DNA of 35,000 bases from Glandiceps talaboti (Eukaryota > Hemichordata > Enteropneusta > Spengelidae). The position numbers and the translations under genes were made by a program. Of this stretch, positions 22,301 through 33,624 are shown one piece after another (position 1 is the first letter of the stretch; every line of letters starts with the position of its first letter). The notes below the pieces were generated by a model that was not told the origin of the DNA, ran no database searches, and saw only the letters and a program-made list of their open reading frames with translations. The stretch covers positions 22,796,225-22,831,224 of the forward strand of contig NC_135557.1 in NCBI RefSeq assembly GCF_964340395.1. The letters are read 5' to 3'.

Positions 22301-23331
22301 TAAATGAACCTTTATTTTATAATAGTCAAGTTTTACACCACCTTCGCAAAGAGCCATTTGTTCTCAATCACCTCGTTACCTCTGGAATTACACAGGTCAA
22401 ACATATAATTAACAATAATCACACCGCTTTTCTCTCCGCCCCCGATATTTTACACCGCGTATCCATTCAGTCCGAAAGAATTCTTCAACTTACCCTTGAT
22501 ACTATTCACAAATCTCTGCATCCTCAATGGATGAATACATTACTTACCTATTTAAATAATCACGATAGCAATACACCACAAGTAACATCACACATTAACA
22601 TAAGCGTTGAACTCTACACTTCAGATGATCTTAACTTACCTTTATATAAATTTGAAAAAGGTTCCATCTATAAATACCTTGTTCATGCACACCACATAAA
22701 ACGTCTTCCGGAAGCTATCGATACTGTTTGGCGTGACATTTTAAGTATTCCTGACCACGTCAAACCAAACTTTAAAGACTGTTACCCTCCACTTTTATCT
22801 CTTTACGAAGGTGATTTACAATGGCGTATTCTTCACGGCACTTACCTAACAGGGAATCTTTTAGTTCAACTTGGTAATTGTAATACTGCTACTTGCCCGT
22901 TTTGCAGTGATAGAGACTCACTGCAACACATTTTCTTCGATTGTATACACAACAAGCCTCTCTTTAATTATCTAAACTGCCTTATTAGTAAACTCCTCCC
23001 AAACTCTAATATTCCCCCTTGGTGGTTTATACTTAACCCTCATGATCACAAACGCTCTTGTATGTTCAACTCTATCCATGAACGTAACATGTTTATATTC
23101 TTAATTTCAATTGCTAAGTTGTCGATTCACATCTGCCGTCGCAACAAGCGTGAAAACAGCCCTTTCTTTGACATACTTCAAACATTCAAAAATAAGATTT
23201 CAACTCGTCTCAAGGCTGAATACGTCTTCTACAGACTAAATCATAAACTCAAACTTTTCAAAATAAAGTGGGCAATAAGCAACTTGCTGTGTAGAATTTC
23301 AATCACTGGAGAGTTAGAACTTTTATTATAG
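19399..23331 (+). CDS. LINE ORF2: endonuclease and reverse transcriptase polyprotein
   Basis: A 1,310-residue frame without breaks. The ATG at 19399 is the first; M13 (19435, GTCATGG) is an alternative with better context. The N-terminal apurinic-type endonuclease shows LNVRG (N23), IQETH (E53), YIGGDFN (D160, N162) and SDHSLV (D246, H247). The RT domain has PNLLKNWRPISLL, ALDQEKAFDRV (D609), IRQGCSLSGQLY and AYADDVEIL (D716, D717). A C-terminal knuckle CPFCSDRDSLQHIFFDC follows (C1166, C1169, H1177, C1182). All catalytic residues I can place are present. The enzyme would nick target DNA and copy the LINE RNA there. The RT motifs match the Tx1 branch, several members of which insert at specific sites. 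Confidence 0.95.
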   Translation: MLPIKLYFFLIVMAAGLQCDTLNVRGCRDSLKRYQVFEYLKNNTRADFHLIQETHTTPQDENTWQVTWRGRALFSHCEGTVNRGGVAILFSPKSKIDVLTKRALIPGHLLYAYVTVNDVKIHIINVYAPTNGKERMECFTTLKRHLSSIKDDDPIYIGGDFNCTTDPSHDRNGGTEPDYRTSNLLSNILRRFKLIDAWRNQNPHASNYTWHRENTHARLDKIYISKHSSNHIKNCSILNSSLAFSDHSLVTLTVSQQNVNNRNPVWCLNTDILEEEVYQNIITQFWYKWVKQKTNYPRIQTWWDIGKLKIKQLTQQYCYHRHHRNKMEKKNLETEVSHLESQLADNPTLETTYNEKKNLLSQITDQENKGAAIRSRHSFLNNSTAPGDFLFNLEKQNGRRKSIIHLENENNLLTENPKEIRNLVNSFYKDLYSPEPIDIDSINILHENLPKLEHSDREFLETDITFEEFTNALNTLNSGRSPGIDGLPVEFYKTFWSILGQNLHEVMLNSINEGILPVSCRRAVTTLIPKTGNPNLLKNWRPISLLCSDYKILTKTLSLRLKTVLNSIIHCDQTCSVPGRQIHDNISFLRDSISFANENNIPLGIVALDQEKAFDRVHHEYMYSTLKSFGFGDKFVDYIRLIYNEAQCLIRVNDNLTSPIPFARGIRQGCSLSGQLYILVIEPLLNHIRTKSAITGLNIPNSNKSSEKCNLSAYADDVEILTTKEEDFHKLQHSLSIYERASNAKINFIKSKGLWVGSWCGRRDNPLNIEWNSTGLKLLGIYLGNSNSYIDKNWKELSQKIECKIERWSHFAPRLSYRGRALIINQLISSKALHVLAALCPPEYLISHLQRLFLNFFWNGKHWTPSETIYLPREKGGQNLIHLPTRVATFRIQLLQRYLYTDNKHPRFQMMEYYFSKAGNLNYEKELLATDLNMNLNHLPAFYLETLNVWKTTQKIRKIDPDNISELLNEPLFYNSQVLHHLRKEPFVLNHLVTSGITQVKHIINNNHTAFLSAPDILHRVSIQSERILQLTLDTIHKSLHPQWMNTLLTYLNNHDSNTPQVTSHINISVELYTSDDLNLPLYKFEKGSIYKYLVHAHHIKRLPEAIDTVWRDILSIPDHVKPNFKDCYPPLLSLYEGDLQWRILHGTYLTGNLLVQLGNCNTATCPFCSDRDSLQHIFFDCIHNKPLFNYLNCLISKLLPNSNIPPWWFILNPHDHKRSCMFNSIHERNMFIFLISIAKLSIHICRRNKRENSPFFDILQTFKNKISTRLKAEYVFYRLNHKLKLFKIKWAISNLLCRISITGELELLL

Positions 23332-23401
23332 GTTTTGTATTTGTAAGCCACCTAGTATTGTCATGTAAATAGTGTATATCAGCCTTCTCTTTTTCGTTTT
23401 C

Positions 23402-23407
23402 AATAAA
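23402..23407 (+). terminator. Polyadenylation signal AATAAA in LINE 3' region
   Basis: AATAAA lies 71 bp after the ORF2 stop, following a T-rich stretch. If used, it would give a short transcript; a second signal, ATTAAA at 24003, lies just before the terminal (ACT)n. Confidence 0.45.
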
Positions 23408-23517
23408 GTTAGCACACAACAGTGCGTGTCCTCTCCTTTGTCGTAACCACTGCACTACATCGTAATACAATGTACACCACACAACACCTACAGTCTATAT
23501 TTTCCACGGTCGTTGTC

Positions 23518-23578
23518 GGGCAACCGTATTGGGCTGCGTACTCTTTGCGTGTTCCCTTCTTGGGTTCGACGGTTGCCC
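23518..23578 (+). other. Stem-loop in LINE 3' region
   Basis: GGGCAACCGT (23518-23527) and ACGGTTGCCC (23569-23578) are perfect complements, with 41 bases between. Structured 3' UTRs are known to be recognised by some LINE reverse transcriptases; that role here is inferred. Confidence 0.5.
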
Positions 23579-23612
23579 TGATGGAAGACAGACTGACACA
23601 TTAACCCCCTTT

Positions 23613-23629
23613 CAACTCCCTTTGAGTTG
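23613..23629 (+). other. Second small hairpin in LINE 3' region
   Basis: CAACTC (23613-23618), loop CCTTT, GAGTTG (23624-23629), 35 bp after the longer stem. Confidence 0.45.
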
Positions 23630-24023
23630 CTATGTTCTCTTTAACAGGTGTGAAACTGGATGGACAACCGAAAATGAACTCAAGATCATACCGGTCTGGA
23701 GCTGTCCCGAAAGCCGACATCCAACATATGCAGATACTCGTCACAGCTGTGATCAACAACCCCGCACGTCATCACCATAACAACCAACAAAGTCACCAAC
23801 ATTTACAACGTCGATTTCAAGCTCTTACATCATCTTCCACCAGCTGTATACCATTATAACTCTCACATAACTATTGTACAAATGTATATATTTATGCCAA
23901 CCATGATACCAGTGATGTATTTTGTGCTATCTTTCGTGTAATTTATTCTCAATTTTTAAATCCATAATTTGAAACCGTGCTGTAACTCTTTTTATAAATG
24001 GAATTAAAAGTTCCTTTTGAAAA

Positions 24024-24066
24024 CTACTACTACTACTACTAACACTACTACTACTACCACTACTAC

Positions 24067-24102
<36 letters not shown>

Positions 24103-24120
24103 TACACTAACACCACCACT
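24024..24120 (+). repeat. (ACT)n tract at LINE 3' end
   Basis: ACT triplets with AAC and ACC interruptions, on the same strand as the 900-bp array at the LINE 5' side. They lead straight into the right arm of the dispersed inverted repeat, whose left partner also adjoins the complementary TAG triplets. Confidence 0.95.
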
Positions 24121-24657
24121 ACCGCCACCTTAAGCGAAGTATAAGTTTGCTCTTGTTCATTTATGCATGCATGTACAGAATAGATTCTGGTTCAGGTATG
24201 AACCGCTACCCATTCTATTATTAAACACAGCCAAAACTGCAATTCGCGTAAAGATTTATGAGTAACAAAGTGATATCAATAAATAAAAGAATAATAAAGA
24301 GCTATAAATATGAAGTATATAGTAAAGAAACTTTCCTGAAGATTATTAAATAAAAATGTCGATGTCATCATCTGTCCGGGTCGGATATGAGTATTAATCA
24401 GAAGACGAAAGTGTTGGAATCTCAAACATGGGGGCGTTCTTCGCTGCTGTCTTGAGCACTGGGGTGCATTCGATTTGCCTAAACATGATTGTGATTAATC
24501 TGGCGAAGTGACGTAAACAAAACGATCATGATCACGATCATGATTACTTACATGTAAACATTTTTTTAAAGTTTCGCACATTTCCTATAAATTTAATGAA
24601 TTTACATCGTCAAAATTATTACAATGATAACAAATTACCAATCTGACCGAACACAAT
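24105..24657 (-). repeat. Dispersed inverted repeat, right arm
   Basis: Reverse complement of 7247-7826, with a sharp outer end at 24657 (CCGAACACAAT). It contains one extra GATCATGATC-type palindrome near 24520. Compared with the left arm it lacks the outer inverted end at 7024-7040. Confidence 0.92.
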
Positions 24658-25279
24658 ATATTTTTTCATATGTGAATGTCTAGTTCAAGTAGTTATGTTT
24701 TCCGTTGTTTTCCATATGTTCTCTATGTTATTGATTTCTTCCAATCAGATGTACACCCATTACAGATTGGAAGAACAGTGTTATATTGTCTTTTCAAATT
24801 GATGTTCAGTTTCTGTATCCAATATTTCTTACGAGACTTTTCGCGATTTTATTTTTTTCTCTCGAATACGTAAAAAAAATAAACTGTGCTTGAAAAACTA
24901 GGTGGGGTCGGGTAACCGGAACCAAACAGTTTTTTTTTTATTAGGCCAAAGAGAGAAGTTGACGTACATTAACATAGATATTATATATACTTGTGTGAAT
25001 TTAATATATTTAGATTCTTTCTGTATTACTCTAAATGTCTTACTAGTATACTATTTATTTATATTCGTTTACACTTCGGAGGAAATGGTGAACTACATGC
25101 CTATATACACAACACGCATAGGTTGTGGCATGTGGGTTTGGAGGGAGGGTGGGTGAGCGGCGAGGGATTGAGGGAGGGAAAGAGAGTGTTTATCTAGTCT
25201 GTAACTGTAATTCAGAAAAGGGAGTTCATATGTGTTTTGGCCCAAAATTATCTGTTCATACAGTTGTGTTTTTTGTTTC
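24658..25279. other. Noncoding T-rich stretch, nothing recognised
   Basis: Contains only short chance ORFs, poly-A and poly-T runs (24871, 24931) and a G-rich patch at 25125-25185. Confidence 0.5.
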
Positions 25280-25392
25280 GTTTGTGTTTGTTTGTTCGTT
25301 TCTTTGTTTGTTTGTTTGTTTGTTTGTTTGTTTGTTTGTTTGTTTGTTTGTTTGTTTGCTTGCTTGCTAGTTATTTATTTATTTATTTATAA
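25280..25392 (+). repeat. (TTTG)n then (TTTA)n microsatellite
   Basis: TTTG units to about 25360, a short GCTT run, then TTTA units at 25371-25392. Confidence 0.95.
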
Positions 25393-25488
25393 TATTTTTA
25401 ATTTTACTGATTGTTACGGAATGACCATTTTATATATGCTTAAATACACAACACCCCATTTTGTTTTTACCGATTATTTTTACCATAA

Positions 25489-25808
25489 TATACATACATA
25501 CATACATACATACATACATACATACATACATACATACATCATACATACATACGTACATACATGCATGCATGCATGCTCGCACGCACGCACGCACGCACAC
25601 ATACACGCACACATACATACATACATACATACATACATACATACACACATACATACATACATACATACATACATACATACATACATACATACATACACAC
25701 ACATACATACATACACACACATACATACATACATACATACATACATACATACATACATACACACACATACACACATACATACATACATACATACATACAT
25801 ACATACAT

Positions 25809-25845
<37 letters not shown>

Positions 25846-25911
25846 TACATACATACATACATACATACATACATACATACATACATACATACATACATAC
25901 ATACATGCATG
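25489..25911 (+). repeat. (TACA)n microsatellite
   Basis: About 420 bp of TACA units with ACAC, GCAC and GCAT interruptions. It is the complement of the TATG tracts elsewhere in the window, but the hairpin block that accompanies those was not found beside it. Confidence 0.97.
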
Positions 25912-27125
25912 GCACAGCAAATCGACTAGCGACAGCGACGAATCTGAAAATAAACAGAAAAATGACTTGATAAGAGTGAAAAGGGCTAAATTCTAAGGAT
26001 ACAAGAGAAAATGATGAAAATTATTGTTACGGGTAACGATCACTGCGCAACACGAGAGTGTCAATAAGCACGTCCGGCCAGCAAGTGTAGGACAGCCGTC
26101 AACGGCCAAGCCACTTCCCGTGTTATGCACTTATACTTACGCACATACGTACGCACAATGGGTCGCCATCTTGAAAACATCCAAAATCAACAAAAAGTAA
26201 TGACAATTTATACACATTATAAAGCGGGGTATTCGGGAGATCACTGCAGAACCACGAAATTCATGACAATAATTAATAGAAAAGTGATAAAGCATACATA
26301 GAAACATATTTTTGTGTTAAAATGACCGAGGTGAAAAACCCGGAAATGTAGATATGGATAACATTGACTTGTCGAGTACCAAAGTTTGTGTTCGTTTTAG
26401 ACACACTATAACAACTGGAAACACGATTACCATGTTGCATTACACTCGTAATGGTCATTTAAAAAAAATAGTGATCGTCTGAACGAAAGACTAATGACGC
26501 AAATGGTAATAAAACGGATAAAAGCAAGAGATACTCACCGAGGTCATCAGCATATGCTCTATCGCGAAACGGTCACATGGGTATCACGTGAGAGCCTCCG
26601 GCCTCCTCTGCTGACATCTTTACAACTGAAAACGTTACGCCAGACACTTCACACTGTATAAGATGTAGTGCGGTCGAATCATTACGCAGGTGAGAAACTA
26701 GTACCCAAAAGTGATACAATGTCTTTAGTTCATATGACATGCTAAGTGTAAGTATTTGTATTTTATCTTAGGTTTTGTTTTAAGGTCATAAAACTGTTGT
26801 CTCGGTCCTAAAACATAAATATTCATCTTTCACAAGTTTCGTGTACACTAAACTCTAGGTGGCGCTGTGACCATTTTACGGAACTAAGCTTACACGCTGA
26901 GGCACTACATTTCTATCCAGTCCACTTTGAACGTATTCCGCCAACAGAGAAGTACCAGGATATGAACTAGGTCCAACAAGCGTAGGCAAAGTCAACCAAA
27001 CTGCGATTTAGTGAAAATGTAGAACTTTTGCATTAAAACTTAAACCTACTAATATGAAACATAACATTTGTAGAAACGTCATAAGCCCAGGAGTCTTTCA
27101 AACGCGGTACTACATTTAGCTCTGT
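25912..27125. other. Noncoding stretch, nothing recognised
   Basis: About 1.2 kb without a convincing ORF, RNA gene or inverted-repeat element. Confidence 0.5.
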
Positions 27126-28637
27126 GTCGGCCAACTTTCTAGAGAGAAGTCTCTACTGAAGTTAGGACTAGGTAGGTTAGCTTACGTGTGTAGACCTACT
27201 TGTAGAGAGAAGTCTCTACTGAAGTTAGGACTAGATAAGTTAGCTTACGTGTGTAGACCTACTTGTAGAGAGAAGTCTCTACTGAAGTTAGGACTAGATA
27301 AGTTAGCTTACGTGTGTAGGCCTACTTGTAGACAGAAGTCTCTACTGAAGTTAGGACTAGATAAGTTAGCTTACGTGTGTAGGCCTACTTGTAGACAGAA
27401 GTCTCTACTGAAGTTAGGACTAGATAAGTTAGCTTACGTGTGTAGACCTACTTGTAGAGAGAAGTCTCTACTGAAGTTAGGACTAGATAAGTTAGCTTAA
27501 GTGTGTAGACCTACTTGTAGAGATAAGTCTCTACTGAAGTTAGGACTAGATAAGTTAGCTTACGTGTGTAGACCTGCTGGTAGAGAGAAGTCTCTACTGA
27601 AGTTAGGACTAGATAAGTTAGCTTAAGTGTGTAGACCTGCTGGTAGAGAGAAGTCTCTACTGAAGTTAGGACTAGATAAGTTAGCTTACGTGTGTAGACC
27701 TACTTGTAGAGAGAAGTCTCTACTGAAGTTAGGACTAGATAAGTTAGCTTACGTGTGTAGACCTACTTGTAGAGAGAAGTCTCTACTGAAGTTAGGACTA
27801 GATAAGTTAGCTTACGTGTGTAGACCTACTTGTAGAGAGAAGTCTCTACTGAAGTTAGGACTAGATAAGTTAGCTTACGTGTGTAGACCTACTTGTAGAG
27901 AGAAGTCTCTACTGAAGTTAGGACTAGATAAGTTAGCTTACGTGTGTAGACCTACTTGTAGAGAGAGGTCTCTACTGAAGTTAGGACTAGATAAGTTAGC
28001 TTACGTGTGTAGACCTACTTGTAGAGAGAAGTCTCTACTGAAGTTAGGACTAGATAAGTTAGCTTACGTGTGTAGACCTACTTGTAGAGAGAGGTCTCTA
28101 CTGAAGTTAGGACTAGATAAGTTAGCTTACGTGTGTAGACCTACTTGTAGAGAGAAGTCTCTACTGAAGTTAGGACTAGATAAGTTAGCTTACGTGTGTA
28201 GACCTACTTGTAGAGAGAAGTCTCTACTGAAGTTAGGACTAGATAAGTTAGCTTACGTGTGTAGACCTACTTGTAGAGAGAAGTCTCTACTGAAGTTAGG
28301 ACTAGATAAGTTAGCTTACGTGTGTAGACCTACTTGTAGAGAGAAGTCTCTACTGAAGTTAGGACTAGATAAGTTAGCTTACGTGTGTAGACCTACTTGT
28401 AGAGAGAAGTCTCTACTGAAGTTAGGACTAGGTAGGTTAGCTTACGTGTGTAGACCTACTTGTAGAGAGAAGTCTCTACTGAAGTTAGGACTAGATAAGT
28501 TAGCTTACGTGTGTAGACCTACTTGTAGAGAGAAGTCTCTACTGAAGTTAGGACTAGATAAGTTAGCTTACGTGTGTAGACCTACTTGTAGAGAGAAGTC
28601 TCTACTGAAGTTAGGACTAGATAAGTTAGCTTACGTT
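27126..28637. repeat. 63-bp minisatellite, 24 units in exact register
   Basis: The motif GAGAGAAGTCTCTAC starts at 27142 and, in the last unit, at 28591: exactly 23 periods of 63 bp with no indel. Each unit carries a hairpin GTAGAGA-GAAG-TCTCTAC. Substitutions are few: GACAG in two early units, GAGGTCTC in two, TTAAGTG in two, and GGTAGG in units 1 and 21. The 21-residue-repeat ORFs (27186-27500, 27627-28646) follow from the period being a multiple of 3, and are cut by the TTAAGTG variants. Confidence 0.96.
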
Positions 28638-29720
<1,083 letters not shown>

Positions 29721-30751
29721 TGAATTTGACTGAACAAAATCAAATCTCAGTAGCAATCGCTTAAAACAGAACAAAAAAACAATTATTAAAAACCTATATA
29801 TAGAAGGGAATATTCGTAAATAAAGCAATGGAGGCGTCTTATTGCTCAGATTTCAATCTCGTTGTTAATAAAGTTGTGTGGATGTTAAAATCCAATGAAT
29901 CATTCTTTAACACACTTTTGACAAAAATATAATTGTTTTAAACTCTGAAAGTACTTTAAAACCTACTTATTATCACTCCCACCTTTCTTTGACTAAGTTT
30001 GAGTCATTTTAACCAAATTCTGGTTCCACTTATTCAAATATTAACTTCAAAGTTATTTTCTTGTGGTTATCGGAATTGTACTCCAAAAAGATTTGAAAAC
30101 AAACGAAATATTTTAGTTCTTTATACATCATGAATTCGATATTTCTTATCTTTCATTTCTTTATAAACAATGTTTCCATCATGTACCATAAAAGATCTTG
30201 CTCCCGATCCAAGATCTATGGTCCGGACGTTGAGGGTCTTCTATCTAATTAAACCTGCTTTAACTGAACGTCCCTGCTTATATAATGCAACGGTCCAGAT
30301 TATTTCCGGGTCACCCCTGTGTCATTCAGTGACAATCGCACGTGTGTTTATTTTCGTGTTTTGTTAATGCCGCGCCTGGTTATTCCTTCGACAATGTGAC
30401 CCTCTCTAAGGGTGTTTATTATCAGATAGGCGACTGGTTAACGTTTGATTTAATTGTAAAGGTAAGTGGTAATTTTGTCTCAGATCATCTACGATCATCT
30501 TGAATGAATGAATGAATGTTTGTATGAGTTAGTTAGTGAGTGAGCCGAGATTATCGCATTAATCGTAACTCATACGTACACGGTATATAGGAAATAGACT
30601 CCGCCTGGAATGGAATGGTCGAACTTTTTATGTTAAATAGTTTGTTATGGCGGCGTGTTTAAAAAAAATGAAATTAACGGTACACCAGCTCTTGTGTTGT
30701 ATTTCCACAAACAGTTGTACTAGGAAAAGGGTAATTGCCTGGTAAAGATTT
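29721..30751. other. Noncoding stretch, nothing recognised
   Basis: AT-rich, with a short GAAT tetramer run at about 30503-30518. No gene, RNA or element was recognised. Confidence 0.5.
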
Positions 30752-31925
30752 GGTCATTAGTAGTCCTGCTTGCATACAGAGTAATCCGGAACTCGATTCT
30801 GACAATTGTCCCTCGGAGTCAAGTCAGCAATATAGACTCGTGCACCGCCTGTAAGCAGGGCTAGAGTCAAGTCAGCAATATTCCCAACATTTGTGTTTCG
30901 CCATCTTGAACGCCGCACAGGGTTGTGGGATTGCTCTCGCAATGCGCACCTGGAAATTTGAAGACGACTGTGGGGGTAGAATCAGTCGAAAGCCATCTTT
31001 ACTATGGACAACACCATACGAATAGCGCACATTGATTACCGAATTGTTTTGAGTTTCCGTGAGAGTTTGAAGAGATAACCATTCCATAAGCTTCATTTTA
31101 TCGTTTTTAATGTACCAAGATTTTTTTTTTCACCAAACGTCGTCATTTCAAGACATTTTTTTACGATCGGCGATTTGGACGTGTTGTATGTTGTGATCGA
31201 CTGTCAGCGGTAATTGAATGCTGTTTACATCATTTTATGACGCGTTTTCGACTTACAATCAGTATTCTGATGTCGTATTGCTCTCTATTTGTACGTGATT
31301 TTACAACATGAATGTGCAATGAACTATAGTGAGACAATATTTATACATGTATATATTATATAAATTTATTTTTTAGTATATTTGACAAGGAAGCCATGCA
31401 GTGATCGGAATTTCTCTCCAGACACGCCACTCATGTTTTCATGCGTGATCGTTCGCTTACGTATTTTTCGTCAAAGTATAGCAGTAAAGTGTTAAAATCA
31501 TGACATAGACAAAGAAATATTACCGAAATTGTGCTTAATTTACCAGAAGTAATAACGGAACACATGATACGGCGAAGCTACAAATAGCGTTTACAGCCGT
31601 ACTCGTGTTGATTAATTCCTTAATTGTATGACGACACTTCTTAGTACATTCAAGACAATGAAATAATTTATTGAGCTACTGGAGTGGCTGTCTCTTCAAA
31701 CTATTACTGAAATTCAAAATAATTCGGTAATCAATGTGCGGTATTCGTATGGTGTTGTCCATAGTAAAGATGGCCTTCGACTGATTCTACCCCCAAAGTC
31801 GTCTTCAAATTTCCCGGTGCGCATTGCGAGAGCAATCCCACAACCCTGTGCGGCGTTCAAGATGGCGAAACACAAATGTTGGGAATAAACTCGTGCACCG
31901 CCTGTAAGCAGGGCTAGGTCATTAG
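30752..31925. mobile_element. Outer non-autonomous DNA element with 9-bp direct repeats
   Basis: GGTCATTAG occurs at 30752-30760 and again at 31917-31925. Just inside lie TAGTCCTGCTTGCA (30761-30774) and, inverted, TGTAAGCAGGGCTA (31903-31916), matching at 12 of 14 positions. This is the signature of a transposon with terminal inverted repeats and a 9-bp target duplication. Without the inner element it would be about 150 bp. It carries an internal duplication: GAGTCAAGTCAGCAATA is present at 30816-30832 and 30864-30880. The superfamily is not certain; 8-9-bp duplications are typical of hAT, Mutator or Merlin elements. Confidence 0.7.
30881..31885. mobile_element. Inner MITE-like element with long inverted repeats (about 1,005 bp)
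   Basis: The arms start TTCCCAACATTTGTG at 30881 and end CACAAATGTTGGGAA at 31885. They are close complements for at least 215 bp and weakly to about 270 bp. TA flanks the element on both sides (30879-30880, 31886-31887). The middle shows no ORF, so it must be mobilised in trans. The flanks continue as the outer element: ACTCGTGCACCGCCTGTAAG appears both before it (30836) and after it (31889). Confidence 0.85.
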
Positions 31926-32715
31926 TAGATTGGCCACGATTCGGATAACTCGTTTGTTGTTGGCTGATCTTGACAAAGTTATTTCCTTCGTGGATTGACA
32001 GAGATAGGGATTGGCATTGAGAGAGAGGTGAGAACCGGGGGTGAGAATAGTCTTGCTGCTAGACGTTCGGGCTTTCTTTCGATACTATAAGCGAATGAAG
32101 TTCGCAGTGAGGGCTTGCCCGAACAACTTGGATGTTCCATCCTCGATAGCGATGTTCGGTCGTGTGTCGTATTGTATCGGAAGAACATCCGAGGTCTAGC
32201 AGATAGACTAGGTGAGAACTGATCATCAGGACAGATAGAGATCGTAAAGGAGAGAAATCAGGAAAATCTCAGATGGTGTAAGACAGTGGGAGAATTAAAT
32301 ATATCTGTGAATAAAGTAGTATCTCAAAGGTGAAGCCAACTATATCTTTAACATCTGCATTTCTTTACAACCATGCTAGGGAACCCAGGAAGTCATTGTC
32401 ACCAGATCTGAATTGTTCATCCACTCAGTAACTCAACAATAGAATGATAACAATGGACACATCTGGCCAGAAGAGGCATGCTGTACACTTGGGTGAGGAA
32501 TTATGGGAAATAAACAGTGTTGGCAGTTTTGCAAATCTTGAAACCACAGAAACACAATGCTGAGCTATTTAATAATATACACTGATTGCCTGGCTATGAG
32601 GGCGCTAGTAGATGTCTATTAATACCCGAAGCCTGTTATGCAGCAACTCTTTCTCAAGACTGAAAGCCAAGGGAAATATTTGTGACATTAAAGCATGGTG
32701 AGTAATATGACATTT
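31926..32715. other. Noncoding stretch
   Basis: No gene recognised. A perfect 8-bp inverted repeat, GTTCGGGC (32065-32072) and GCCCGAAC (32117-32124), is the only structure noted. Confidence 0.45.
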
Positions 32716-33322
32716 AATCTCATGCCCAAATAAGGTCAGGCATTAAGTGTTTTATAATACATCATATGCTAGTCTCATGCCCAAATAAGGTCAGGCATTA
32801 AGTGTTGTGTAATACATCATATGCTAGTGTCATGCCCAAATAAGGTCAGGCATTAAGTGTTTTATAATACATCATATGCTAGTCTCATGCCCAAATAAGG
32901 TCAGGCATTAAGTGTTGTGTAATAAATCATATGCTAGTGTCATGCCCAAATAATGTCAGGCATTAAGTGTTTTATAATACATCATATGCTAGTCTCATGC
33001 CCAAATATGGTCATGCATTAAGTGTTGTATAATGCATCATATGCTAGTCTCATGCCCAAATAAGGTCATGCATTAAGTGTTGTGTAATACATCATATGCT
33101 AGTCTCATGCCCAAATAAGGTCAGGCATTAAGTGTTGTAAAATACATCATATGCTAGTCTCATGCCCAAATAAGGTCAGGCATTAAGTGTTGTGTAATAC
33201 ATCATATGCTAGTCTCATGCCCAAATAAGGTCAGGCATTAAGTGTTGTGTAATACATCATATGCTAGTCCCATGCCCAAATAAGGGCAGGCATTAAGTGT
33301 TGTCTAATACATCATATTCTAA
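32716..33322. repeat. 55-bp minisatellite, 11 units
   Basis: CATGCCC recurs at 32721 and every 55 bp to 33271 with no indel. Units contain CATGCCCAAATAAGG, CATTAAGTGTT and ATCATATGCTAG. The first five units alternate between two forms (TTTTATAAT and TTGTGTAAT), a 110-bp dimer; later units are mostly of the TTGTGTAAT form. Confidence 0.95.
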
Positions 33323-33499
33323 GGTACATATTCTTTCCATAATCTTATCAAATCACATACGACACCCCCCCCCCTCCCTCACCACCACCGAAGAAATTGG
33401 TCGGTCCATTAGCTGTTTGGTAAGATCAGAAGGATATATATTAGCTCTTACTGTAGCTCCCAAGAGGAATGTGGCCCAGACTTTGTTGAGTTGGCAACA

Positions 33500-33616
33500 G
33501 AAGAGGCAGTTCCCATAGAAACATGTTGTGAATCCTCTCCCTGACCACGTTTCTCGTATTGATTGTCGTTGCTTTGTGTGATTTAAGGGTGTAATGACGA
33601 CAGCAATTATAGAATT
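33500..33616 (-). pseudogene. Remnant start of fifth GT31 domain downstream of the minus gene
   Basis: Read on the minus strand just beyond the stop of the GT31 gene, one frame gives NSIIAVVITPLNHTKQRQSIRETW, the canonical opening of a GT31 domain. The frame then stays open to about 33353, but without further GT31 motifs. It is offset by a frame from domain 4, and the plus-strand locus carries the same arrangement. Confidence 0.65.
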
Positions 33617-33624
33617 TACATTAG

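Larger units (their letters stand above)
17657..24023 (+). mobile_element. Apparently full-length Tx1-like LINE with two open ORFs
   Basis: The unit consists of a 5' leader of about 205 bp, ORF1 (17862-19379), ORF2 (19399-23331) and a 3' region of up to about 690 bp with AATAAA at 23402 and ATTAAA at 24003. Both ends border ACT triplets, so the exact ends and any target-site duplication cannot be fixed; the limits given are where triplets stop and start. ORF1 with a CCHC knuckle and ORF2 with an apurinic-type endonuclease, RT and C-terminal CCHC place it in the L1/Tx1 group. Uninterrupted ORFs suggest recent insertion. Confidence 0.85.

Noticed and set aside
32065-32124. 8-bp inverted repeat GTTCGGGC/GCCCGAAC as a transposon or RNA structure
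   Set aside because: Too short, with no direct repeats outside and no further pairing; likely chance.
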